From: Pseudomonas segetis
GTDB taxonomy: Bacteria; Pseudomonadota; Gammaproteobacteria; Pseudomonadales; Pseudomonadaceae
Assembly (NCBI RefSeq): GCF_900188155.1
Contig: NZ_FZOG01000001.1
Span: 1,139,104 to 1,203,103, forward strand
DNA: 64,000 bases
Direction of reading: 5' to 3'
Position 1 is the stretch's first letter; each line of letters begins with the position of its first letter. The notes beneath the pieces were generated by a model, which saw nothing but the letters and a program-made list of their open reading frames with translations, searched no databases and was not told where the DNA came from. The position numbers and the translations under genes are program-made. Below are positions 57,277-64,000 of this stretch, piece after piece.

Positions 57277-58832
57277 TGGGTGGCCTCCGTGGTGGCCATG
57301 CCGAAGTCGGCGGGAAAGTGCTTGAGTGCGCTGCTGACCGGATAGGATGTCATCCCGCCTAATGCGCAAAGCGAGCCATACTGAAGGGTGTCGCACAGGT
57401 CCCATAACAGTTGGGCCTGCTCCTCGCGGGCAGCAGGAGCGGTGCTGGCTATCAGCCGCTCAACTACCTCAACACCACGGGTCGAGCCGATACGACAGGG
57501 GGTGCATTTACCGCAGGATTCTTCAGCGCAAAACTGCAATGCGAACCTGGCCATCTGCGCCATATTCAGGCTTTCGTCGGCCACCACAACGCCGCCGTGA
57601 CCAAGCATGGCACCGATCCCGGCCAAGGCTTCATAGTCAAGCGGCGTGTCGAAATGCGCAGGAGGTATCCAGGCGCCCAATGGCCCGCCAACCTGTGCCG
57701 CTTTCAATGGCAAACCGCTGGCCGTGCCACCCCCGTAGCCTTCGATAAGTTCACGCAAGCTCAGGCCAAAGGCGCGCTCGACCAAGCCACCGTAACGCAC
57801 ATTGCCAGCCAGTTGAAAAGGCATGGTGCCCAGGGAACGCCCCATGCCAAAGTCGCGGTAATACTGCGCGCCACGGGCCATGATCACCGGCACCGAGGTT
57901 AGGGTCAGGACGTTATGGACGAGCGTTGGCAGGCCAAACAAGCCTTCCAGTGCTGGCAGTGGCGGTTTGGGTCTTACTGTACCGCGCTTGCCCTCAAGCG
58001 ATTCAAGCAGGGCAGTTTCCTCACCACAAATATAGGCACCTGCGCCCACTCGCACTTCAATGTCGAACGGCTGCGCGCTGGCACAGATATCCGTGCCCAG
58101 GTAGCCAGCCTGACGCGCTATTTCCAGTGCATTATTCAGGGTGTTTATGGCGTCCGGGTACTCCGAGCGCACATAGATGTAACCCTTGCTCGCCCCAACA
58201 GCGAGGCCAGCAATGGTCATGCCTTCAATCAATAGAAACGGATCGCCTTCCATCAACATGCGATCGGCAAAAGTGCCGGAATCACCTTCATCGGCGTTAC
58301 AGACGATGTATTTCTGCACTGCTTGTGCATCGCGTACCGTGCGCCACTTGATCCCGGCGGGGAAGGCTGCGCCACCGCGACCACGCAGGCCTGAGTCCAG
58401 TACGGCGGCCACTACATCGGCGCCATCCATCTTGATCGATTGTTCCAGCCCCTTGAAACCGGCGTGGGCTAGATAATCATCCAGTGACAACGGGCGTGTA
58501 ATGCCTGCTCGGGCGAATAGCAGCCGTTGCTGGCTTTTCAGGTAGGCAATGTCTTCAACCAGGCCCAGTGCCCGCGGGTGTTCATTTGAACCAGCGGTCA
58601 ATGCATCCAGCAGGCTGGGCACGTCCGCACAGGTTACAGGCCCAAAACCGAGGCGCCCGTTGGCGCTTTCTACTTCCAGCATTGGCTCAAGCCAGTAAAG
58701 CCCGCGCGAACTGGTGCGCTGTAACTCCAGAGGCAGCCCCCTGAGCTGCGCCTCTCGGGTCAGGGCCGTCGCAACCTCATCGGCGCCAACGGCGCGCGCC
58801 AGTGAGTCGCAGGGAATAAATAGCTTTAGCAT
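57273..58832 (-). CDS. fdsB: NAD-dependent formate dehydrogenase, flavoprotein subunit beta (FdsB)
   Basis: NuoF-like subunit that carries FMN, a [4Fe-4S] cluster and the NAD+ site. 519 residues. GLRGRGGAAFPAGIKW and CNADEGDSGTFADRMLMEGDPF are in the NADH/FMN pocket. GAGAYICGEETALLESLEGKRG and the cluster motif ESCGKCTPCRIGSTRG are present. The N-terminal ~110 residues are thioredoxin-like, as in other FdsB. Start 58832 (MLKLFIPCDSLA) overlaps fdsG by 7 bases, and the stop overlaps fdsA by 4. Confidence 0.95.
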   Translation of the reverse strand: MLKLFIPCDSLARAVGADEVATALTREAQLRGLPLELQRTSSRGLYWLEPMLEVESANGRLGFGPVTCADVPSLLDALTAGSNEHPRALGLVEDIAYLKSQQRLLFARAGITRPLSLDDYLAHAGFKGLEQSIKMDGADVVAAVLDSGLRGRGGAAFPAGIKWRTVRDAQAVQKYIVCNADEGDSGTFADRMLMEGDPFLLIEGMTIAGLAVGASKGYIYVRSEYPDAINTLNNALEIARQAGYLGTDICASAQPFDIEVRVGAGAYICGEETALLESLEGKRGTVRPKPPLPALEGLFGLPTLVHNVLTLTSVPVIMARGAQYYRDFGMGRSLGTMPFQLAGNVRYGGLVERAFGLSLRELIEGYGGGTASGLPLKAAQVGGPLGAWIPPAHFDTPLDYEALAGIGAMLGHGGVVVADESLNMAQMARFALQFCAEESCGKCTPCRIGSTRGVEVVERLIASTAPAAREEQAQLLWDLCDTLQYGSLCALGGMTSYPVSSALKHFPADFGMATTEATQ

Positions 58833-59308
58833 GCCTGACCCTCCAAACAGCGGTTGACCAGATCGTCCAGGCGCTCTGGTGTCAGGCGAGCGTGCAGGCG
58901 GCCATCGATTTCCATGGCTGGTGAGCAGGCGCAAGCGCCCAGGCAGTACACCGTCTGCAAACTGACCCGCGCATCGGCACTGTCGCCACTTTCATTGAGT
59001 GAAAGCCGCTCCTTGAGTTGCGCGGCTAGAAGCCCAGAGCCCATGCTTTGGCAAGACTCGGCCTGGCACAGCCTCAAGATGTGCTGTGCTGGCGGTGTGG
59101 TACGGAAGTCGTGATAGAAGCTGATTACGCCCTGGACTTCAGCCTTGCTGAGGTTAAGCGCCTGGGCGATTTCGGGCACGGCGATACTGGGAATGTAGCC
59201 AGCCCCTTGCTGGATCGCATGGAGGATCGGCAAGAGGCTGCCTGGAGTGTCTTTCTCCAGAGCCAAAATGCGGTTAATCAGGGGCAGATGCAACGCTTCA
59301 TCAGGCAT
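58826..59308 (-). CDS. fdsG: NAD-dependent formate dehydrogenase, subunit gamma (FdsG)
   Basis: NuoE-like [2Fe-2S] subunit. 160 residues. The N-terminal helical part has LLPILHAIQQGAGYIP and LSKAEVQGVISFYHDF. The thioredoxin-like C-terminal part carries the four cluster cysteines in LCQAESC and CLGACACSPAM. The start at 59308 (MPDEALHLP) has AAGGTACC upstream. It is the first gene of fdsGBAD. The maturation gene fdhD/fdsC, often next to fdsA, is absent here. Confidence 0.93.
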   Translation of the reverse strand: MPDEALHLPLINRILALEKDTPGSLLPILHAIQQGAGYIPSIAVPEIAQALNLSKAEVQGVISFYHDFRTTPPAQHILRLCQAESCQSMGSGLLAAQLKERLSLNESGDSADARVSLQTVYCLGACACSPAMEIDGRLHARLTPERLDDLVNRCLEGQAC

Positions 59309-59628
59309 ACAAAGGTACCTTGGCATCACGAACAACTAATCTGAAGATTAGACGTTCGGAGTCATTGGCTACGGCGAACGGACCATTTCACGGCATACGG
59401 TCTGCACGATCGCCCACTATGTCCTTCGGCCAGGCATCTTGAGCGTACCTGGTCCGAGTTAGGCTTTTAGCTTGCCATTGCCGTTGGCAGGAGATAGCGC
59501 CTGAGCGACTTTTCACATCCTGAAACCGACTTGCTTGTGACCCTTGCATTGCACAGAGGCCAGCTGCAGCGATTTCATCATGAATGACTGCATAACAGCT
59601 CTATGCAGTGAGTCGGCTAGAAGGGAAA
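59309..59628. other. Intergenic region upstream of fdsG
   Basis: 320 bp between the fdsG start and the oprD terminator. It presumably carries the fds promoter. No convincing sigma-70 or sigma-54 match, no dyad of note, and the short open frames here have no recognisable product. Confidence 0.5.
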
Positions 59629-59651
59629 CCGCGCCAGAAGGCCTGGCGCGG
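59629..59651 (-). terminator. Terminator after the OprD-family porin gene
   Basis: CCGCGCCAG–AAGGC–CTGGCGCGG, a 9-bp GC-rich perfect stem 8 bases after the porin stop, followed on the minus strand by a short TTTCCCTT. Confidence 0.75.
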
Positions 59652-59659
59652 CAAGCAGG

Positions 59660-60916
59660 TCAGAGGATGCTAAGCGGGTATTCGATAAAGGCACGAATCT
59701 CGTTCAGATCGGGACCTACATCATTGCTGGCGCGATAGATCGAGTTGCGCAGACGCAAGGAGAGATCCTTGGCCGGGCCATCCTGGAGCACGTAGCTGAC
59801 CTGGTTGAAGATTTCACGCTCGGTGCCATCGCTGCCAGTGCCGCTGTCGATGTTATCGCCGCGCACATAGGCGAACTTATAACTCAGGCCCGGTACGCCG
59901 TACTCGCTGAAGTCCAACTCGTAGCTGGCCTGCCAGGAGTTTTCATCCTTGAGGTTGAAGTCGGAATAGTAAGAGTTGGCCAGATAGATAGTGCTACCGC
60001 CATCGCCGTAGTCATAGGCGTAACCAGCATCGCCAGAGCTGCGCTGGTGTGCAAGGATAAATGCGTGGGCGCCGATGCTGTATTTGGCTGCCAGGCTCCA
60101 GATGGTGTTGCGGTCGTTATCGCCATCACCGCCGAAATCAGTGGCGGCAATCGAGCCGTCATCGTATTTGGTGTGGTACAGGTTGAAATCAAAATTCAAT
60201 GCCTGCTCAGCCGCGATTGGCAGGTTGTAGTTGAGGTTGACGTAGGATTTCTCGAACTCATCCTCGACATCGGAGTAATACAGCGATGTGACGATATTCT
60301 CGGTCACAGCGTAAGTACCGCCGACAACATCAATGCTTTTCAAGTGATTAGGGTCGCGTGAGGAGTCAGCCATTGGACTGTCAGCGGTGAAACGCCCCGC
60401 ATTAAGCTCCAAGCCTTCAATTTCGTTGCTGGTCACCAATGTACCGGTGAAAGACTGTGGCAATAAGCGGCTGTCGTCATAGGCCAGAACGGGCAGGGAA
60501 GGGAACTGGTTGCCGTACTTGATCACGGTGTTGGAAATTCGCAGTTTCACTGCAGCGCCAGCTTGCGAGATATCGTCGACCGGGCGGCCATCGCTGTAGG
60601 TGTCGAACATCGCGCCATAGTTACGGCCGCGTCCGCTGTCCAGCTTGATGCCCAGCAACCCGAAAGCATCGACACCAACGCCAACGGTTCCCTGGGTAAA
60701 ACCTGACTCGAAGGTGGTGATAAAGCCTTGACCCCAAGTCTTGGCGTCATTGACCCCGTCTTTGTAATCCCGGTTGAAATAGGTGTTGCGCAGCAACAAA
60801 TTGAGGCTGCTGTCTTCGACAAACCCCTTGGATTCCGATTGCTCGCTGGCGTACGCAGCGCTGGTCCCTATCGCGCTGCATGCACAGGCGATTGCAATGA
60901 GTGTTTTATTGAACAT
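59660..60916 (-). CDS. OprD-family outer-membrane porin
   Basis: 418 residues. Signal peptide ~1–23 (FNKTLIAIACACSAIGTSAAYA). The mature part opens with the family's GFVEDSSLNLLLRNTYFNRDYKDG, has GVGVDAFGLLGIKLDSGRGR and ends with the typical NEIRAFIEYPLSIL. OprD/Occ channels take up amino acids or carboxylates; members cannot be assigned a substrate from sequence alone. It has its own terminator. The upstream 530-bp region holds a probable small RNA on the other strand. Confidence 0.92.
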   Translation of the reverse strand: MFNKTLIAIACACSAIGTSAAYASEQSESKGFVEDSSLNLLLRNTYFNRDYKDGVNDAKTWGQGFITTFESGFTQGTVGVGVDAFGLLGIKLDSGRGRNYGAMFDTYSDGRPVDDISQAGAAVKLRISNTVIKYGNQFPSLPVLAYDDSRLLPQSFTGTLVTSNEIEGLELNAGRFTADSPMADSSRDPNHLKSIDVVGGTYAVTENIVTSLYYSDVEDEFEKSYVNLNYNLPIAAEQALNFDFNLYHTKYDDGSIAATDFGGDGDNDRNTIWSLAAKYSIGAHAFILAHQRSSGDAGYAYDYGDGGSTIYLANSYYSDFNLKDENSWQASYELDFSEYGVPGLSYKFAYVRGDNIDSGTGSDGTEREIFNQVSYVLQDGPAKDLSLRLRNSIYRASNDVGPDLNEIRAFIEYPLSIL

Positions 60917-61129
60917 AGCTGCTCCTGGCGATTTCTAATAGTTGTTCACAGTGTGGCCTATAACATCGCCTTTGGTTTGGATGTCATCGTTAGGCGTAAA
61001 AGGCAGGGGGAGTTGTACATCAATCTTATAAGCTACTTGGTCGTTCGTTGCGACGGAAAATAAATAGCATCTATTGAAAAATCGATCTATTCGATGAACA
61101 TGATATTTACTATCAGCATCTATGATAAT
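60917..61129. other. AT-rich intergenic region upstream of the oprD-family gene
   Basis: About 210 bp with low GC. It should hold the porin promoter (minus strand) and, at its right end, the promoter of the candidate sRNA: TATGAT at 61121–61126 resembles a −10, but no good −35 is at 16–18 bp. No credible open frame. Confidence 0.4.
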
Positions 61130-61262
61130 TGCTTGTCCCTTCGGCTCTGTATTCTATCGTTGATGAATTCACGAACCTGCATTGCTTTGCATCAGCAATG
61201 CAGCGTGCTCCATTCATCAATCCTTTGTGTTTTTTAACCGCCTTAACAGGCGGTTTTTTTCT
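61130..61262 (+). ncRNA. Candidate structured small RNA
   Basis: An intrinsic terminator for the plus strand (61236–61262) has no plus-strand gene upstream of it. Before it, TTGATGAAT (61160–61168) pairs perfectly with ATTCATCAA (61212–61220). Between them CTGCATTGC (61177–61185) pairs with GCAATGCAG (61195–61203). This gives a nested two-stem structure, then a U-rich stretch and the terminator. A TATGAT −10-like hexamer lies just upstream. The 5' end is approximate. I do not recognise a known family. Confidence 0.5.
61236..61262 (+). terminator. Intrinsic terminator of the candidate sRNA
   Basis: AACCGCC–TTAACA–GGCGGTT followed by a run of T; the minus strand lacks a T tract in the equivalent place, so it acts on plus-strand transcripts. 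Confidence 0.85.
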
Positions 61263-61452
61263 TTTTGGATCAATGCTTTGCTGATGTAAGCAGTTTTCGC
61301 CTAAGGTGGTTTTCATGTTTTATTTAAATATGTCTTACGGCCATAAAATGAAATGCTCGATAATCGCCATAAGTTATTAAAATGCTCTTGCAATTTTATT
61401 GTAGTTATCATTGGTTTTTGGCATAAGCCTTCATCCATGGCAATGTGGATTA

Positions 61453-62367
61453 TCAGGCAAGCGCCGACTCCGATTGAGTAAAGTGTCTGCCTGCAATCAG
61501 TGCATCACGCTGCATGGATTGCAGATTTATCTCAATGGTTTCGCAGATGGATTCCATCTGGATCTGGTGTTTGCTGTTGTGAAATGGGCTTTGCAAGTCG
61601 GTGCCGATTTGTTCGATTGCCAGCAGCATAAAACCCACCACAGTGGAGGCTACGGGCGTGAACCAGCCTAAAGACTCCACCAAGCCTATCGGCACTATCA
61701 CGCAAAACAGCGAAATAAACAGCCGTGGAAAGTAGACATAGGGGTAGGGCAGCGGCGTGCTGGCAATGCGCTCCATCCCACCTTGGCTGTTGGACAGATC
61801 AACCAGGGTTGACTCCAAACGCGCCAGACGAATGCTATCCAGGCGTCCGGCCTTGTATTCTTTGGCGAGCAAGGCAGCAGAGCCATTAAGAATATCATTG
61901 GCAAAATTGTTGGTCGTGCCACAGCGGGCGAACTCTTCCATGGGAAGAAACGCATTGATCTCTTTGGGGCACGGCTTGCCTCGCAAGTGAGCTGCCAAGC
62001 AATTTACATAGGCTACATGGCGTCGCAGTAAAGTCGATTTTACCGGGTTGATCTCATCGCCGAGGTCATCCAGCAACACCAGAACCTGACGAGCAAAGCT
62101 GCGCGAACTATTGACCATCGCGCCCCACAACGTTCGCGCTTCCCACCAACGATTGTAGGCACTGCTATTGCGGAAGCTGATCAGCACCACCAGTGCAGAA
62201 CCCAATAAGGTCAGTGGCATCGGCGGCAGCTTGACCCTGGTGTCGAGAAACAACATGAAGTCCACAGTGATCGCGATATCCCAAAGCAACAACCAAAATA
62301 GCGACCAACCTACATAGCCAAGGGTTTTGATAATCAGGCGATATTTTTTGGCGATGGCTGCTTTCAA
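61453..62367 (-). CDS. Bestrophin family membrane protein (UPF0187)
   Basis: 304 residues. Bestrophin-like ion channel family. Hydrophobic segments are near residues 18–38 (LGYVGWSLFWLLLWDIAI), 50–65, 215–235 (LFISLFCVIVPIGLVESLGW) and 240–260. FRNSSAYNRWWEARTLWGAMVNSSRSFARQ and the late IEQIGTDLQSPF motif are diagnostic. TTG 62367 is chosen because AGAGG lies 7 nt upstream; the TTG at 62373 is too close. Bacterial members conduct cations or anions; the role here is unknown. Neighbours give no clue. Confidence 0.87.
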   Translation of the reverse strand: MKAAIAKKYRLIIKTLGYVGWSLFWLLLWDIAITVDFMLFLDTRVKLPPMPLTLLGSALVVLISFRNSSAYNRWWEARTLWGAMVNSSRSFARQVLVLLDDLGDEINPVKSTLLRRHVAYVNCLAAHLRGKPCPKEINAFLPMEEFARCGTTNNFANDILNGSAALLAKEYKAGRLDSIRLARLESTLVDLSNSQGGMERIASTPLPYPYVYFPRLFISLFCVIVPIGLVESLGWFTPVASTVVGFMLLAIEQIGTDLQSPFHNSKHQIQMESICETIEINLQSMQRDALIAGRHFTQSESALA

Positions 62368-62649
62368 GCTCAAACCTCTGATCTGCGTTGAACATCAATG
62401 CAATGCTCTAGCTCGGACGCTTCAAGCGATCAAAAGGTTCGGTGAACAAGTTCATCCGGATGGTTTTGCGGTTGCCTGATTCATTCACGGCTGCAGCTCG
62501 GGGACAGTTGCATGAGCGAAACCCCTGTACTGGCTTGAGCACAGCTCAAAATTGATCCGCAACTGGCCATCAAGCTGCAGTCATATTTTTTTACAGTTGA
62601 TAACCATTGTTGATGCTGAACGCGGACTTGCAGGTTCGATGCAGTGGGT
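62368..62649. other. Intergenic region between bestrophin and tetR genes
   Basis: About 280 bp between divergent genes. Nothing identifiable apart from the tetR promoter/operator at its right edge. Confidence 0.5.
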
Positions 62650-62677
62650 TTGACAGAGTAAAATGATCGTTTTACTC
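62650..62677. promoter_or_regulatory. tetR promoter element and operator
   Basis: TTGACA (62650–62655) runs into a perfect inverted repeat GAGTAAAA–TGATCG–TTTTACTC (62656–62677) ending 7 bases before the tetR ATG. The −10 would fall inside the right arm (TACTCT at 62673). Binding of the regulator here would block its own operon. Confidence 0.65.
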
Positions 62678-62684
62678 TCAAGGC

Positions 62685-63212
62685 ATGGATACCATAACCA
62701 AGCTTATTTGCACTGCGGAATCCCTTTTCGATCGGCATGGTTTCACTGCCACCGGAATGGACCGTCTCATCAACGCCGCGGGTATGTCGAGTAGAACGCT
62801 CTACAAGCATGCAGGAAGCAAGCATTCACTGATCGTCCAAGTACTCAAGGCGCGGGACCAACGCTTCATGAGCCGGCTGGAGGTGGATAGCATCAATGAG
62901 CTGTTCCTGAAGCTAGAAGATTGGTTGAGGCTGGAGAGTTGTCGAGGCTGCCTGTTCTTGCGCGCTCATGGCGAAACCGGAGGCGACATCGCGGAGATTG
63001 CCGAGGCTGTAGCGGCCCATAAAGACCGGCTAAGGGAAAAGATCGAGGAAATTGTCAGGTCTGAAACCGGCGGGGCGGGCGACAAGGCCTTGGTTGAACA
63101 AATCCTCATCTTATTTGAAGGTGCAACTGCTGTAGCGGCCTATCGTGGCGCAGAGGCCGTAGTGTCAGCGCGCCTTGCGGCTGTCGCACTGCTGGAAAAG
63201 GCAAGGTCATGA
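62685..63212 (+). CDS. TetR-family transcriptional regulator
   Basis: 175 residues. HTH at ~1–50: TKLICTAESLFDRHGFTATGMDRLINAAGMSSRTLYKHAGSK spans the helix-turn-helix and recognition helix. The C-terminal ligand domain is short and ends with ALVEQILILFEGATAVAAYRG. A palindromic operator immediately precedes the start, indicating autoregulation. It overlaps the MFS gene by 4 bases (ATGA), so the two form an operon, and the regulator probably controls the transporter. Confidence 0.9.
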   Translation: MDTITKLICTAESLFDRHGFTATGMDRLINAAGMSSRTLYKHAGSKHSLIVQVLKARDQRFMSRLEVDSINELFLKLEDWLRLESCRGCLFLRAHGETGGDIAEIAEAVAAHKDRLREKIEEIVRSETGGAGDKALVEQILILFEGATAVAAYRGAEAVVSARLAAVALLEKARS

Positions 63213-64000
63213 GGTCGAGCTTATCCCTCGCTGCGACAGGGTTCGGGCTGATCGCCGTTTGTTATGGCCTGGCCCGTTTCGCCTTCGGTTTGTTCCTGCC
63301 CCGGATCGACGCTGATTTGTCCTTGTCTACGACATTGAGCGGATTGATAGCAGGAGGGTCTTTTTTGGGCTATTGCGGCGCTATCATCCTGTCTGCACAT
63401 CTAACCGAGCGCTTAGGTGCTCGTGCCGTTGCCATTGGCGCAGCGCTGGTCGCGGCGATTGGTATGGTTGGAATTGCAACTGCGCCTTCTTCACTTTGGC
63501 TCGCGTGTGCCGTGATGCTTGCAGGATCGAGCACAGGCTTGGCGTCACCGCCCATGGCCGCCGCAGTGGCCGCTGCGGTCCAACCCGATCGGCAGGAATC
63601 CATCAATACAGTCATTAATGCGGGTACCGGGGCCGGTGTTGTGCTTTCGGGGCCAGTAGCGTTGATGCTGGGTGGTCAATGGCGACTAGCATTCGCGGTC
63701 TTTGCCGCACTTGCGTTGTGCATGGCGATTGCCGCAGCGGTGAGCATGCCGGCCAAGACCAAAACCATCACGAATAGCGTAACGGGATTGCCTGTATTCA
63801 ATAGGGCGCTCAAGCGTCTGATTATCGCATCGCTGCTGATGGGCGCCGCCAGTACCGCCATCTGGTCATTTGGCAGCCAACTGGTCAGGCTACGCTTGGG
63901 CTGGAGCGAATCTGGTGCCGGGTGGCTGTGGATCGCAATAGGTGCTGCCGGGATTGTGGGGGCAGGGGCTGGGCGCCTGGTTACAGGCTTTGGAGTTGAC
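63209..64000 (+). CDS. MFS transporter, N-terminal part (runs off the window)
   Basis: 264 codons are visible, with no stop before the window ends. About eight hydrophobic segments: LSLAATGFGLIAVCYGLARFAFGLF (TM1), GLIAGGSFLGYCGAIILSAH (TM2), LTERLGARAVAIGAALVAAIG (motif A and TM3), LACAVMLAGSSTGLASPPMA (TM4). NTVINAGTGAGVVLSGPVALML resembles motif C of efflux permeases. It starts inside the tetR stop. Substrate unknown; an inducible efflux role is inferred from the TetR partner. Confidence 0.85.
   Translation, partial: MRSSLSLAATGFGLIAVCYGLARFAFGLFLPRIDADLSLSTTLSGLIAGGSFLGYCGAIILSAHLTERLGARAVAIGAALVAAIGMVGIATAPSSLWLACAVMLAGSSTGLASPPMAAAVAAAVQPDRQESINTVINAGTGAGVVLSGPVALMLGGQWRLAFAVFAALALCMAIAAAVSMPAKTKTITNSVTGLPVFNRALKRLIIASLLMGAASTAIWSFGSQLVRLRLGWSESGAGWLWIAIGAAGIVGAGAGRLVTGFGVD

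Noticed and set aside
59544..59738. 64-codon open frame near the oprD 3' end
   Set aside because: It overlaps the porin gene and its terminator on the other strand, has no ribosome site and no similarity I recognise.

Overview
This window is a chromosomal segment of a Pseudomonas species (Gammaproteobacteria). The main evidence is gene content and order. The blocks icd–cspD–clpS–clpA–infA–bpt–aat–trxB–ftsK–lolA–rarA–crcB–serS–cysG–tus–yccA–tRNA-Ser and gacA–uvrC–pgsA–tRNA-Gly–tRNA-Cys–tRNA-Leu, and the pairing ugd–galU–VOC–gor, match Pseudomonas synteny as I know it. OprD-type porins, a TTG-started gacA and MocR and LysR regulators also fit. No integrase, transposase gene, phage module or CRISPR array was found.

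Layout. 1–4.6 kb: the 3' end of a large RTX/VCBS-type secreted protein followed by its type I secretion ABC exporter and membrane-fusion protein. 4.8–12.4 kb: icd, cspD and a complete bacterial N-degron pathway (clpS, clpA, bpt, aat) with infA embedded and trxB after it. 12.6–20.3 kb: ftsK–lolA–rarA–crcB, serS and cysG. 20.3–24.6 kb, minus strand: glutathionyl-hydroquinone reductase, ybiB-like, tusEBCD (tRNA 2-thiouridine sulfur relay) and a YccA/Bax-inhibitor membrane protein. 24.8–28.6 kb: tRNA-Ser, gacA, uvrC, pgsA and tRNA-Gly/Cys/Leu with visible promoters and terminators. 28.6–34.6 kb: a MocR regulator, ccoG, lrgAB and ugd. 34.6–38.7 kb: a MITE-like palindromic element, galU, gor, a TRIC-type channel and two VOC proteins. 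38.8–42.1 kb: a DUF4198 protein with a TonB-dependent receptor, and a small secreted protein. 42.2–54.2 kb: three LysR regulators, each beside an efflux system (FUSC/HlyD, MFS, MFS), interrupted by a two-gene DNA repair operon (a FAN1-like VRR-NUC nuclease and a nuclease–helicase fusion of the DinG/XPD type). 54.2–59.3 kb: soluble NAD-linked molybdenum formate dehydrogenase fdsGBAD. 59.6–64 kb: an OprD-family porin, a probable structured small RNA, a bestrophin, and a TetR–MFS pair that runs off the end.

Most interesting observations: (1) a LexA-type SOS box (CTGT-N8-ACAG, 51759–51774) upstream of the FAN1-like/helicase operon, whose helicase carries an extra N-terminal PD-(D/E)XK nuclease domain; together they look like a damage-inducible repair module. 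(2) A probable unannotated structured sRNA at about 61130–61262. (3) A 137-bp palindromic MITE-like element between ugd and galU. (4) T-N11-A dyads in all three LysR/efflux intergenic regions. (5) A perfect inverted-repeat operator in front of the tetR gene. (6) An Hfq/Crc-type AANAANAA motif touching the lrgA ribosome binding site. I found no convincing wholly new defence or mobile system; most of the window is core genome.
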